This document shows positions 9,553 to 18,271 of a DNA stretch of 64,000 bases, in pieces. Position numbers and translations under genes: made by a program. The DNA is taken from the NCBI RefSeq assembly GCF_012276985.1, contig NZ_JAAXMM010000016.1, positions 62,001 through 126,000 on the forward strand, read 5' to 3'. Source of the stretch: Agrobacterium sp. a22-2 (lineage in GTDB: Bacteria > Pseudomonadota > Alphaproteobacteria > Rhizobiales > Rhizobiaceae). A model generated the notes under the pieces. It was not told the origin of the DNA. It did no database searches and was given only the letters and a program-made list of their open reading frames with translations. Within the stretch, counting starts at the first letter, position 1. Every line of letters starts with the position of its first letter.

Positions 9553-10563
9553 ATGCGCAACGTGATTGTTGTTACTGGGCCGGATCTTGATCCGAGCGCC
9601 GAAAAGCTGGTGGCGGCGCACGGCTTCGAGACCGTCCACACGCCCCCTTACGCAGAGAGTGCCGTCATCGCCGAGCTGCTGGCGCGAACCGGTGCGCAAG
9701 GCATCATCTCGCGCATGGGCCGGATCGACGGCACCGTGATGGATGCGGCACCGCACCTGCGGGTCATCTCGAAGCATGGCGTGGGGGTCGACAACATCGA
9801 TCTTGCGGCAGCCGCAGCGCGCGGTATTCCTGTTTTGGTGGCGACAGGAGCCAATGCGGTCTCGGTCGCGGAACATGCCATCACCTTGCTGCTTGCAACA
9901 GTGAAGCGCGTGCTGCCGCTCGATGCAGGGCTGCGCGGTGGCCGCTGGGAAAAACCCGGCTTTCTTGGCCGTGAATTGGCGGGTGCCCGTATGGCGTTGA
10001 TGGGAATGGGCGCCATCGCACAGGCGACGGGCCGAATGGGAAAGGGCTTGGGCCTCCAACTTTGCGGCTACGACCCCTACGCCTCCCAGACCGCGTTCGA
10101 GCAGCTGGGCGCGTCCCGATGCGACAGCTTTGATGCGCTGCTCGAACAGTCCGATATTCTCAGCCTGCATTGCCCGCTGACGGATCAGACCCGCGGAATC
10201 CTGAATGCAGATGCGATCGGGCGGATGCCGGCTGGAAGCTATGTGATCAATACTGCGCGGGGCGGGCTCATCGATGAGGCCGCGCTCGTCGCGGCGATCC
10301 GGTCGGGTCATCTGGCGGGGGCGGGGCTCGACACCTTCGCGGTCGAACCACCCGCGCCGGGTCACCCGTTTTTCGCAGAGCCCAATATCGTGATGACACC
10401 GCATATCGGCGGGGTCACACGCGAAGCTGGCGCTCGCGTCGGAGTCGAAGCCGTCCGCGGTCTCCTTCAAGTGCTTGGGGGCGAAGCCGTCGCTTCCGAG
10501 CGGATCGCCAATCGCGCTCTACTGGCAAATGCCGGCGCGCAAATTCCCAAAGCAGGAGAATGA
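9553..10563 (+). CDS. D-isomer-specific 2-hydroxyacid dehydrogenase
   Basis: 336-residue NAD-dependent 2-hydroxyacid dehydrogenase (phosphoglycerate dehydrogenase-like). Catalytic residues are visible: Arg in INTARGGLIDE (about residue 232), Glu in DTFAVEPPAPG and His in TPHIGGVT. The nucleotide fold is GMGAIAQATGRMGKGLG; the third glycine of GxGxxG is alanine here. It interconverts a 2-keto acid and a D-2-hydroxy acid. The stop overlaps the next start (ATGA). With the RraA-like protein and the TTT transporter it suggests use of a hydroxylated or branched dicarboxylate (inference). Confidence 0.88.
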   Translation: MRNVIVVTGPDLDPSAEKLVAAHGFETVHTPPYAESAVIAELLARTGAQGIISRMGRIDGTVMDAAPHLRVISKHGVGVDNIDLAAAAARGIPVLVATGANAVSVAEHAITLLLATVKRVLPLDAGLRGGRWEKPGFLGRELAGARMALMGMGAIAQATGRMGKGLGLQLCGYDPYASQTAFEQLGASRCDSFDALLEQSDILSLHCPLTDQTRGILNADAIGRMPAGSYVINTARGGLIDEAALVAAIRSGHLAGAGLDTFAVEPPAPGHPFFAEPNIVMTPHIGGVTREAGARVGVEAVRGLLQVLGGEAVASERIANRALLANAGAQIPKAGE

Positions 10564-11249
10564 GCATGGCCATCGGATTTCGGATCTGCAAGCGAGCGGC
10601 AATCGCGCCCATCGAGCTGGTGGAGGCATTCGCGAAGCTGCCGGTCGCCAATGTCTCTGATGCGATGCACAGGGTCACGGCTGCCGGCCCGTCGCTTCGC
10701 CCGATGCATGCCTTCGGCGGAATGGCCGGCGTTGCACTGACTGTGCGCTGCCGCCCAGGAGACAACCTGATGCTGCACAAGGCCATCGACATGGCTCAGC
10801 CGGGGGATGTTATCGTCTGTGATGCGGGCGGTGATCTTACCAATTCGCTGATGGGCGAGCTGATGCTGGCTTATGCCGTCAAGCGCCGGGTTGCCGGCTT
10901 TGTCCTGAACGGCGCGATCCGCGATCTGGATGCGATCAGGAAGGTGAATCTTCCAATTTTTGCAGCCGGCGTCACCCATCGCGGCCCCTACAAGGATGGC
11001 CCCGGAGAGATCAATGTGGCCATCAGCCTTGGAGGGATGGTGATCGAGCCCGGAGATATCGTGATCGGTGACGCGGACGGGGTACTTTCCGTTCCGTTGG
11101 CCGGCGCGGAAGAAATCCTGAAGAAAACGCAGGCGAAGCAGTCGGCAGAGATGGCACAGATGACTGCCATTGAGGCGGGTACCAACGACCGGTCTTGGGT
11201 TGACGCGACCTTGCGCCGACTGGGTTGCGAGATCCCGGAGGGGGTTTGA
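10560..11249 (+). CDS. RraA/HMG-aldolase family protein
   Basis: 229-residue member of the RraA-like fold (formerly dimethylmenaquinone methyltransferase family), which includes 4-hydroxy-4-methyl-2-oxoglutarate aldolase and oxaloacetate decarboxylase. Diagnostic segments are VANVSDAMHR near residue 30, GDVIVCDAGGD near 83 and the metal/substrate loop FVLNGAIRDLDAI near 115-127 (G-x-x-RD motif). In metabolic operons such proteins are usually pyruvate aldolases rather than RNase regulators. Start ATG overlaps the dehydrogenase stop. The aldolase role is inferred from operon context. Confidence 0.8.
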   Translation: MSMAIGFRICKRAAIAPIELVEAFAKLPVANVSDAMHRVTAAGPSLRPMHAFGGMAGVALTVRCRPGDNLMLHKAIDMAQPGDVIVCDAGGDLTNSLMGELMLAYAVKRRVAGFVLNGAIRDLDAIRKVNLPIFAAGVTHRGPYKDGPGEINVAISLGGMVIEPGDIVIGDADGVLSVPLAGAEEILKKTQAKQSAEMAQMTAIEAGTNDRSWVDATLRRLGCEIPEGV

Positions 11250-11299
11250 ACGGAGGAGCCGCCACGGCATGGTGCCGGGCAGTAGAGGAGGAGAAACCA

Positions 11300-12256
11300 A
11301 TGACACTTGTAAGATCCGTTGTGCTGGCCGCAGCTGTGTCGGCAATCACAACCGGGGCCGCCCTGGCTGACTGGCCCGCCGACCGCCCGATAGAGATGAT
11401 CGTCGCCTTCGCCCCCGGCGGCGGCACCGACATCATGCTGCGCGTGCTTGCCCCATTCCTGGAGGCCGACCTCGGCGCCACCATCGCAGTAATGAACAAG
11501 CCCGGCGCCTCGGGGGAGATTGCCTATAGCGGGTTATCGCAGGCGGACGCGGACGGCTACACCGTCTCGTCGCTCAACACGCCGGGCTTCCTGACCATGC
11601 AGTTGCAACGCAAGCTGAAATACGATCCCGCCACCCTGTGCCCCATTGCCCGTATTGTTGAGGATCCGGGTACGTTCGTCGTGCAGGCGAAGTCGGAGAT
11701 CAAGACGCTTGAAGACCTTGTCGCCAAGGCCAAGGAGGCGCCCGGTGCAATCTCGGTCGCGACGACGGGTGTCGGCACCGATGAACACATGGCACTTCTT
11801 CAGCTGGAAAAGGCGACAGGCATCGACCTCACCGCCGTGCCGTTCGAGGGAGCCAATGAGGCCAAGACCGCTCTGCTGGGTGGACATGTGCAGGTCATCG
11901 GCCTGAACGTGGGTGAAGCGATGTCGAGCGATCCCGCATCGTTCCATGTTCTGGGGCAGTTCGCGGAGAAACGCTCCACGCTTGCGCCGGATCTTCCGAC
12001 AGCGACGGAACAGGGCTTTGATGTGATCATGTCCTCGGAACGTGGACTTGCAGCGCGCTGTGACGTGCCCGAGGAGATCCGGGCGAAGCTGTCCGCGTCG
12101 GTCGAAAAGGCCTTGGTCAACCCGGAGTTCCTTAAGGCCGCCGAGCAACAGGACCTGCCGCTGTCCTATCTGTCCGGCGCCGACTGGGCGGCTGAAATGC
12201 CGGCCCGGCTGGCGCGCTTCGAAGAGATCTTCAAGCTGGTCGAGGCTGGAAAGTGA
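11300..12256 (+). CDS. tctC: Tripartite tricarboxylate transporter binding protein (TctC/Bug)
   Basis: 318-residue periplasmic solute receptor. The start is ATG 11300, with a GAGGAGGAG ribosome site just upstream (11285-11293); a longer reading from 11225 would run into the end of the RraA gene. Signal peptide residues 1-23 with cleavage after ALA. The mature protein opens with ADWPADRPIEMIVAFAPGGGTD, the loop conserved in Bug receptors that contacts the carboxylate of the ligand. It feeds the TctA/TctB membrane pair encoded immediately downstream. Confidence 0.9.
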   Translation: MTLVRSVVLAAAVSAITTGAALADWPADRPIEMIVAFAPGGGTDIMLRVLAPFLEADLGATIAVMNKPGASGEIAYSGLSQADADGYTVSSLNTPGFLTMQLQRKLKYDPATLCPIARIVEDPGTFVVQAKSEIKTLEDLVAKAKEAPGAISVATTGVGTDEHMALLQLEKATGIDLTAVPFEGANEAKTALLGGHVQVIGLNVGEAMSSDPASFHVLGQFAEKRSTLAPDLPTATEQGFDVIMSSERGLAARCDVPEEIRAKLSASVEKALVNPEFLKAAEQQDLPLSYLSGADWAAEMPARLARFEEIFKLVEAGK

Positions 12257-12717
12257 TGCCCCGCCCGAGCATGCCGTTACGCGGTGACCGGCCCGACCTG
12301 CTGACGGCGCTGATCTTCCTGGGGCTCGGCATGCTCGGGCTGGCCATGTCCCGCGAGTTGGAGGCAGGAACGCTTGCACAGATGGGCCCCGGGTTTCTTC
12401 CTCGGGTGGTTTGTGTGCTGCTAATCTTCGTGGGGCTGGCCGTTGGCTTGCCCGCCCTCCGCCGGCCCGCGATCTTGCTGGAATCGGTGAAGGCCCGGCC
12501 ATTGCTGATCATCCTCGTCGCCATCATAGGCTTCGGCCTGGCCGTAACCCATCTGGGCTTTGTACTTGCCGCCTTGTGGTTGGTTGTTGTGGGATCGCTG
12601 GCAGATCCGGGTGGCAAATGGTGGCAGACACTGGCGCTGGCATTCGGCCTTGCCGCATTCGGTGCAGTGGTCTTCGTCTACGGCCTGGGCGTGCAGGTGC
12701 CACTCTGGGCGTTCTGA
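12256..12717 (+). CDS. tctB: TTT transporter small membrane subunit (TctB)
   Basis: 153-residue hydrophobic protein with four predicted transmembrane helices (DLLTALIFLGLGMLGLAMS; PRVVCVLLIFVGLAVGL; LLIILVAIIGFGLAV; LALAFGLAAFGAVVFVYGL). The loop GTLAQMGPGFLPRVV between helices 1 and 2 is the conserved TctB signature. Its ATG overlaps the tctC stop by one base; a GTG one codon earlier is possible. It pairs with TctA in the inner membrane. Confidence 0.88.
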   Translation: MPRPSMPLRGDRPDLLTALIFLGLGMLGLAMSRELEAGTLAQMGPGFLPRVVCVLLIFVGLAVGLPALRRPAILLESVKARPLLIILVAIIGFGLAVTHLGFVLAALWLVVVGSLADPGGKWWQTLALAFGLAAFGAVVFVYGLGVQVPLWAF

Positions 12718-12745
12718 TGCCCGTCAAGATCCCGGGGAGGGACCA

Positions 12746-14254
12746 ATGACTTTTGTTGATTTGCTGATGCTTGGCTTTTCCGAAGCCATGACTCCTACGA
12801 ACCTGGGCTTCTGCCTTTTGGGAGCACTGCTGGGTACGCTGATCGGCGTACTGCCCGGAATTGGGCCGACGGCCACCATTGCGGTGCTGTTGCCGATCAC
12901 TTTCTTCCTGCCGCCCCTTGCCGGCATCATCATGTTGGCGGGTATCTACTACGGCGCGCAATACGGCGGTTCGACCACGGCAATCCTTGTGAACCTGCCC
13001 GGAGAAGCCTCTGCCGTCGTCACAACCCTCGACGGCTACAAGATGGCCCAGCAAGGCCGCGCCGGCGCCGCATTGGCAGTTGCAGCGTTGGGTTCATTTT
13101 TTGCAGGAACAATGGCGACACTTGCCATCGCCATCGCCGGACCGACGCTGTCGAATTTCGCCCTGAAGTTTGGCCCGGCAGAGTATGTGTCGCTAATGGT
13201 CTTCGGCCTTCTGGCGGCAACCATCCTTGCCAGCGGCCCAGTTCTCAAAGCGATCGGCATGATCCTGATCGGGCTTTTGCTGGGCATGGTCGGCACTGAC
13301 CGGGCGACTGGCGACGACCGGCTTACCTTTGGCGCCATCGAGCTGTTCGACGGCATTGATTTCATCGTGATCGCGATCGGCCTGTTCGGCTTCGCGGAAA
13401 TCATCGGCAACCTGGAGCGGACAGGGGCCGAAGGTGTGAAGCTGGCGCCTTTGACCCGGCTCTGGCCAACACGCGAGGACTTCCGCAACTCCTGGGGTGC
13501 GGTATTGCGCGGAACCGGGCTCGGCACCTTGCTGGGCCTGCTGCCGGGTGGCGGAGCGACGCTCGCCTCGTTCAGCGCCTACTCGATGGAGAAGAAGCTT
13601 TCGCGTCACCCGGAGAGGTTCGGAACTGGCGTGGTGGAAGGGGTCGCCGCACCGGAAGCGGCAAACAACGCCGCGGCGCAATCCTCGTTCATTCCGCTTC
13701 TAACCCTCGGTATTCCGTCCAACAACATGATGGCGATGATGCTGAGCGCCTTCATGATCCATGGCATCACCCCCGGACCGACAATCCTGAATACGCAGCC
13801 CGAGATCTTCTGGGGGCTTGTCGCCTCGATGTGGATCGGCAACCTGCTGCTGGTCGTCATCAACCTGCCGCTGATCGGGATCTGGGTGAAGCTGCTGACG
13901 GTGCCATATCGACTGCTTTATCCTGCGATCCTGCTGTTCTGCTGCATCGGCGTCTACAGCATGAACAACCGGGTCTTTGACGTGGTGCTGGCGGCCGGTT
14001 TCGGACTTCTGGGCTACATCTTTCGCAAGGCGAGATGCGAGCCAGGGCCTTTGCTGCTCGGCTTCGTTCTGGGACCGCTGCTGGAGGCCAACCTGCGCCG
14101 GACCCTGCTGATAACTCAGGGTGACCCGTCGATCTTTGTCGAACGGCCCATCAGCCTGACCATGCTGGTCGCGACGGTGGTGCTTCTGGCGCTGATGATG
14201 CTGCCGTCATTCCGGACAACCCGCGAAGAGGCGTTCAAGGAAGAGGAGGTCTAG
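12746..14254 (+). CDS. tctA: TTT transporter large membrane subunit (TctA)
   Basis: 502-residue polytopic permease of the tripartite tricarboxylate transporter family. Conserved blocks are GALLGTLIGVLPGIGPTATI near residue 27, YYGAQYGGSTTAIL, and the second inverted half GTLLGLLPGGGATLASFSAY near residue 258. The start ATG 12746 follows GGGGAGGG; longer upstream reading lies inside tctB. It completes a dehydrogenase-RraA-tctCBA operon. No terminator is visible after it; a further gene starts at 14340 but is interrupted. Confidence 0.93.
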   Translation: MTFVDLLMLGFSEAMTPTNLGFCLLGALLGTLIGVLPGIGPTATIAVLLPITFFLPPLAGIIMLAGIYYGAQYGGSTTAILVNLPGEASAVVTTLDGYKMAQQGRAGAALAVAALGSFFAGTMATLAIAIAGPTLSNFALKFGPAEYVSLMVFGLLAATILASGPVLKAIGMILIGLLLGMVGTDRATGDDRLTFGAIELFDGIDFIVIAIGLFGFAEIIGNLERTGAEGVKLAPLTRLWPTREDFRNSWGAVLRGTGLGTLLGLLPGGGATLASFSAYSMEKKLSRHPERFGTGVVEGVAAPEAANNAAAQSSFIPLLTLGIPSNNMMAMMLSAFMIHGITPGPTILNTQPEIFWGLVASMWIGNLLLVVINLPLIGIWVKLLTVPYRLLYPAILLFCCIGVYSMNNRVFDVVLAAGFGLLGYIFRKARCEPGPLLLGFVLGPLLEANLRRTLLITQGDPSIFVERPISLTMLVATVVLLALMMLPSFRTTREEAFKEEEV

Positions 14255-14339
14255 GCCCGCGCATCTGCCGTGAGGTGGAGATGCTATCCAGCAGTAATAT
14301 GCTCGTTGCCCATACTAACCTTTGGAGGAGGAGACCCAT

Positions 14340-14386
14340 ATGAAGATGAACAATATATTCGGCACACTCGCCTTTCTTGCCGCATC
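14340..14386 (+). pseudogene. Start of a secreted protein gene cut by an IS
   Basis: A very strong ribosome site TTGGAGGAGGAG is followed by ATG 14340 encoding MKMNNIFGTLAFLAAS, the first part of a signal peptide. After codon 16 the frame enters the terminus of an IS630-type element at a TA dinucleotide (14387-14388) and stops at 14435-14437. The original gene was probably the last member of the tct operon; what it encoded cannot be told from 16 codons. Confidence 0.65.
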
Positions 14387-14388
14387 TA

Positions 14389-14767
14389 GAGCACGTCCGC
14401 TTTATTCGGGGTCATATCCGCATGATTTGAAGTAGTTTTCGCATTCTTGCGGTTCGAACAGTGTGACGATCTGGCCGACCGTATTCCATAAACCCTCCAC
14501 TGTTCGCTCAGCTTTGGCGCGCAATAGAGCCTTCAGCTTGGCGAACGCCTTCTCGATGGGGTTGAAGTCCGGGCTGTAGGGAGGAAGGTAGAGCAACCGG
14601 CATTCCGCACCTTCGATTGCGTGACGCACTCCCTCCGCCTTGTGTGCGGGTAGGTTGTCCATGATGACGATGTCGCCCGGTGCCAAGGTTGGAATGAGAA
14701 CCTGTTCGACATAGGCCTGGAACGCGACTCCGTTCATCGCTCCGTCGAGGACCATGGGCGCGGTCAT
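14389..14767 (-). mobile_element. Truncated IS630-family element
   Basis: The complement of 14402-14767 encodes 121 residues of an IS630-type transposase: the DDE segments IVIMDNLPAHKAEGVRHAI and LLYLPPYSPDFNPIEKAFAKLK carry the second Asp and the terminal Glu. The N-terminal half with the helix-turn-helix and first Asp is missing, so it is inactive. The element end begins at 14389 (GAGCACGTCCGC) right after TA, the target preferred by this family. The other end is replaced by about 40 bases reading CQSARNVDPLSG, which look like the edge of a different, unidentified element. Confidence 0.8.
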
Positions 14768-14857
14768 GCCGGATAAGGGGTCAACATTCCGCGCCGATTG
14801 ACAGATTGAAAAAGTGGTTGACCACGCGCATCCTGGCCGCCGGGCGAAATGAAGGGG

Positions 14858-15279
14858 CTACTGCTTTGACGCCGCCGCCATTTCTGCAATCTGCGCAAGC
14901 GTTACCGAGCCGTATTCTGATTGCACCTGGCTCTCCGCGACCGCAAACGCTTCCTCAAGAACGAAATTGGATGCCCGTTCCACCGGACATCCAGGATGAT
15001 CACGAGAGGTTGGGGCTCGGAGTATGGAATCCCCGCTTAGAGCTTGATGGATCTCTAAGACAGTTATCTGCTCCAGCGGCCTGACCAGCTTCCAACCTCC
15101 GCCCCGCCCGCCTTCTGAAGCAACGATTCCCTGTGCACGAAGCTCTCCAAGGGTGCGACGAACGACGACCGGATTTGTGTTCAACATCTGCGCGATGCGC
15201 TCGGACGTCTCTTTGCCCCCTAACAGGCCCATGTGACCAAGACATGAAGCATTCTCGGAAGCCGCCCATTCGCCTTCAT
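14858..15279 (-). pseudogene. Frameshifted Rrf2-family regulator
   Basis: Rrf2-type winged-helix regulator. An open frame from ATG 15232 gives 124 residues with QMLNTNPVVVRRTLGELRAQ and EGGRGGGWKLVRPLEQIT, but lacks the first helix. That helix is encoded in a neighbouring frame from ATG 15279 (MKANGRLPRMLHVLV), preceded by GGAAAGG. One missing base near 15237 would join it to HMGLLGG. The intact product would be about 140 residues, normal for the family. It has no visible Fe-S cysteine cluster, so it would belong to the cluster-free type. Either a true frameshift or a sequencing error. Confidence 0.75.
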
Positions 15280-15334
15280 AGCAATCCTTTCCGCAACAAT
15301 TATGGTTACGCTAATTTGACTTTTGCCTCTTTGT

Positions 15335-15351
15335 GTAACAGTTTTCGTTAC
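15335..15351. promoter_or_regulatory. Dyad upstream of the Rrf2 gene
   Basis: GTAAC-N7-GTTAC lies 56 bp upstream of the Rrf2 start, in the otherwise empty 15280-15452 interval; a further GTTACG is at 15305-15310. Such dyads near Rrf2-family genes are often autoregulatory operators. The evidence is position and symmetry only. Confidence 0.35.
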
Positions 15352-15452
15352 GATATGGAAGAATTTCAGCGGGTCCGTTGCCTGTCCCTTGCGGCTAGTG
15401 CGACCGAACCCCTTCCTTCCTCATAGTATGCTGGTCACTCAGAGAGGCTCCA

Positions 15453-15575
15453 ATGAACGAGGCAACACCTCACCTTTATGGGGTGCATGTTCTACCGGAA
15501 GCCGGTCATTGGCTTCAGCAAGAACGGCCAAGTCAGGTGTCGAAATTGCTGGTCGACTTCATCCGGCAGCTCTGA
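15453..15575 (+). pseudogene. C-terminal fragment of an alpha/beta hydrolase
   Basis: A 40-codon frame reads LYGVHVLPEAGHWLQQERPS and SKLLVDFIRQL-stop. This is the conserved tail of epoxide-hydrolase-like alpha/beta hydrolases, including the catalytic histidine in GHW. No nucleophile elbow or lid domain is found upstream, so the 5' part has been lost. It faces away from the Rrf2 gene and may be the former target of that regulator (inference). Confidence 0.55.
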
Positions 15576-15594
15576 GCCATTCTGGTTCCGTCAC

Positions 15595-16728
15595 CTAAAA
15601 GGTAATCTTGGCGTAGGCGCCTCCGTCAGGATTGTTTCCGACTTCGAGCCGCGCATTGTGCCCTTCCGCAATTGCCTTAACCACCGAAAGGCCAAGGCCC
15701 GAGCCACTTTGACCACGACCGTTCAGCCTCTCGCTTCTCCAGAACATGTCGAACGATGAATGCTCGACATAGTCCGGTAGTCCTGGCCCTTGATCTCGAA
15801 CCGATAGGAATGGCTGCCCAACTTCATTTAAGCCCGTTTGAACATCGATTGGACCGCAATCACCCGCATACTTACGTGCGTTTTCAAGTAGAACCAGCAG
15901 GGCCTGGCGAAAACGGTCGGGATCGATCTTTGCCGGTGCCGGCTGGAGGGATGTTCGGAATTGAACGGCGTCGCCTGTGGAAGCCTGAAACAAGGTCACC
16001 GTTCCTAAGACATGCGATGCCAAGTCTGTTGTCGTGGTTGCTCTAACAAAATCGGACGTGCCTGCCAACGAAAGCGTGTTCAGTTGATCTACCAGGCGGG
16101 ACATGCCCTGTGCTTGCACTAGCAGGGCTCGCAATTGTCTTTCGTTGGTGGGAATGACACCGTCGGACATTCCCTGGAGATTACCCTGCAACACAGTGAG
16201 TGGTGTTCGCAGTTCATGGGCCACCGCACGAGTGTTGAATTTCAAGCGTGTTTCCAATGCGTACAGCTCGCTCGCCATGCTGTTGATCGTGATGGCGAGC
16301 GCTTCCACCTCTCTGGTTGCCCCGGGCTCTACAGTCACTTGAAAGTCGCCCTGCCGGATCTTTTCCGCCGCCGCAGTCAGGCGGGTCAGTGGCGCTACGA
16401 TCCTATGCGCCAAAATCACCCCGATCGCACACGTTAAAACAATCAGTGCGAAGCCGAAATACAGAACACCCTCGACAGGCGAGGCCTCGGTTGCTTCGTC
16501 CAATTCAGGAAACAGGGGCGCGAGGGCCGCAAGCGCATTCGGGTCGGGGATCTCGCCAGCGTTGAGGCTCATCCACGCCGATTGCGCATCTCTGGGGAGC
16601 CTGTCTAGGGCCGATACTTCAGCGTGATCGATATACCAATCAACTGTGACATAAAGCACTGCTATCGTTACAACCTGAATGACAGAGGTCAATGCTGCTG
16701 TCATTGTGGAGAGGGTTGGCCTAGGCAC
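15595..16728 (-). CDS. Sensor histidine kinase
   Basis: 377-residue two-component sensor. Helix 1 lies near residues 8-30, followed by a short periplasmic loop of about 60 residues rich in acidic positions, a second helix (VEGVLYFGFALIVLTCAIGV), a HAMP linker (RIVAPLTRLTAAAEKIRQGD), the phospho-acceptor His in AVAHELRTPLTVLQGNL, and an ATPase domain with N-box ALLVLLENARKYA and G-boxes DQGPGLPDY / GSGLGLSVVKAI. GTG 16728 overlaps the regulator stop by 8 bp; a TTG at 16743 is possible. It pairs with the response regulator upstream. Confidence 0.92.
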   Translation of the reverse strand: MPRPTLSTMTAALTSVIQVVTIAVLYVTVDWYIDHAEVSALDRLPRDAQSAWMSLNAGEIPDPNALAALAPLFPELDEATEASPVEGVLYFGFALIVLTCAIGVILAHRIVAPLTRLTAAAEKIRQGDFQVTVEPGATREVEALAITINSMASELYALETRLKFNTRAVAHELRTPLTVLQGNLQGMSDGVIPTNERQLRALLVQAQGMSRLVDQLNTLSLAGTSDFVRATTTTDLASHVLGTVTLFQASTGDAVQFRTSLQPAPAKIDPDRFRQALLVLLENARKYAGDCGPIDVQTGLNEVGQPFLSVRDQGPGLPDYVEHSSFDMFWRSERLNGRGQSGSGLGLSVVKAIAEGHNARLEVGNNPDGGAYAKITF

Positions 16729-17419
16729 CGGTCGACCTCGCAAAACGATACCCGATACCGCGAACGGTGGTTATATACCCTTCCTGGCCACGCTCTGTGA
16801 GCTTGCGCCGCAGATTAGCGATATGTGTGTCGATGGTCCTGTCAAGCGCGTCGCTCTCGGGTAAACATGCGTCCAGTAAAGACGCTCTCTCGAAGGTTTT
16901 GTAGGGCGATCTTAACAGACACACCAAAAGGCGGAATTCGGTTGCCGTTAGCGGCAGTTCAACCCGTCCTTTTTCCGTTGAAGCAACCGCGATGTGCGAA
17001 TCCAGCTGGACTTCGATCTCGTCGTGTCGGATCACCTCGGTCGCGGCGACGCCCCTGGTTCGTTTCAATACGGCGCCGACCCGCGCCACGACTTCCTGTG
17101 GGTTGAATGGTTTCGTGACGTAGTCGTCAGCGCCGAGCTTCAGACCGAGCAATTTGTCCGTGCTGTCATCCATCGCTGACAAGAATATCACCGGCACGGC
17201 GGAGTTGGCTCGAACCTTTGTCAGAAGATCGAACCCATCGATGTCTGGCAGGCCGATGTCAAGCACGATCAGGTCCGGCTGTAGTCGTTGTACTTGCGTG
17301 AGAGCTGAAAGGCCTGTTGATGCTTTGGTCGTCCTGTAGCCAGCCCTCGCTAAATATCTTTCCAAGAGGGACGCTATATCATCGTCGTCCTCGACCACCA
17401 GCACGAGAGATGAAATCAT
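16721..17419 (-). CDS. OmpR/PhoB-type response regulator
   Basis: 232-residue DNA-binding response regulator. The receiver domain has EDDDD (residues about 9-13), phospho-acceptor Asp in LIVLDIGLPDIDGF and Lys in ADDYVTKPFNP. The C-terminal winged helix has PLTATEFRLLVCLLRSP and TVRGIGYRF. ATG 17419 is chosen because AGAAGG precedes it and it opens at the receiver (MISSLVLVVEDD). It is divergent from the PAP2 phosphatase gene with 96 bp between, so that envelope-modification unit is its likely target. Confidence 0.93.
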   Translation of the reverse strand: MISSLVLVVEDDDDIASLLERYLARAGYRTTKASTGLSALTQVQRLQPDLIVLDIGLPDIDGFDLLTKVRANSAVPVIFLSAMDDSTDKLLGLKLGADDYVTKPFNPQEVVARVGAVLKRTRGVAATEVIRHDEIEVQLDSHIAVASTEKGRVELPLTATEFRLLVCLLRSPYKTFERASLLDACLPESDALDRTIDTHIANLRRKLTERGQEGYITTVRGIGYRFARSTGA

Positions 17420-17515
17420 AACATTGCCTTCTGATTTTGACGTCCCCTCCCGCAGCTCTCCGTCAAATCTTGACAATCGGGCGGGAGAAAGTGGCCCTCA
17501 ACGAGGAGCCACCTA

Positions 17516-18271
17516 ATGAGCATAACTGACCTCAACCCTAGTCAAAAAGCAATTGCCAAAATCGGCAACGACAAAGAGCGCGATTTGCTTCCGCAGGCGC
17601 TTGGCCTTCTAGGTTTCGCCTCTCTGATCTTTGCAGCGATGCCAGAACTCGACCTTATGGTAAGCCGTTTTTTTTGGGAGCCAGCGGCTGGCTTCGTGGC
17701 AATTGACAACAGCTTTCTGATCGCATTTCGTGACGCCAACAGGCTTTTGCCTTGGGTGGTCATTGGAGTTGCGCTTCCGCTGTTAATCCCAAATCCATTC
17801 CTCAAATACCTGAGATATCCGCCTGCACCGCACAAGCTGCTTTTCTTACTCACGTTTTTTGCAACCGGTCCGGGACTTGGCGTCCATCTGATCAAGATCC
17901 TGGTTGGCAGAGCGCGACCAAAAGCACTTGAAGATTTTGGCGGTAGCGCAGTCTTTACGCCTCCGTGGGAGCTTACCGACCAGTGCGTAAGGAATTGCTC
18001 CTTCATCTCGGGAGAAGCGGCAAGCGCCTTCGCGCTCCTCACACTGGTTGTATTTATCAGGCCCAAATATACTGCACTTTTTCTTTGCGCAGTTGGCATT
18101 GTCGCTGCAGGATTCTCATTCAACAGAGTCGTGTTCGGCGCCCACTTCTTGTCAGATGTGGTTATCTCTTGGAGCCTGATGTTCGTTTTGGCGGTGCTAC
18201 TGTGGCGGTTGTTCTCACGAAGTGCGCCGCAGATCGATGCTTTGTTCGGCAGTCGAAACCGCCCGGTCTAG
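17516..18271 (+). CDS. PAP2-family membrane phosphatase (LpxE-like)
   Basis: 251-residue integral membrane phosphatase with five to six helices. The three PAP2 motifs are present: KILVGRARP (K-x6-RP), CSFISGEAASAF (here SGE in place of the common SGH) and FNRVVFGAHFLSDVV (R-x5-H-x3-D). Such enzymes remove phosphate from lipid A, phosphatidylglycerol phosphate or undecaprenyl diphosphate at the membrane; LpxE-type lipid A 1-phosphatase is a reasonable guess because envelope glycosyltransferases follow. ATG 17516 follows GAGGAG. It is divergent from the two-component system. Confidence 0.85.
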   Translation: MSITDLNPSQKAIAKIGNDKERDLLPQALGLLGFASLIFAAMPELDLMVSRFFWEPAAGFVAIDNSFLIAFRDANRLLPWVVIGVALPLLIPNPFLKYLRYPPAPHKLLFLLTFFATGPGLGVHLIKILVGRARPKALEDFGGSAVFTPPWELTDQCVRNCSFISGEAASAFALLTLVVFIRPKYTALFLCAVGIVAAGFSFNRVVFGAHFLSDVVISWSLMFVLAVLLWRLFSRSAPQIDALFGSRNRPV

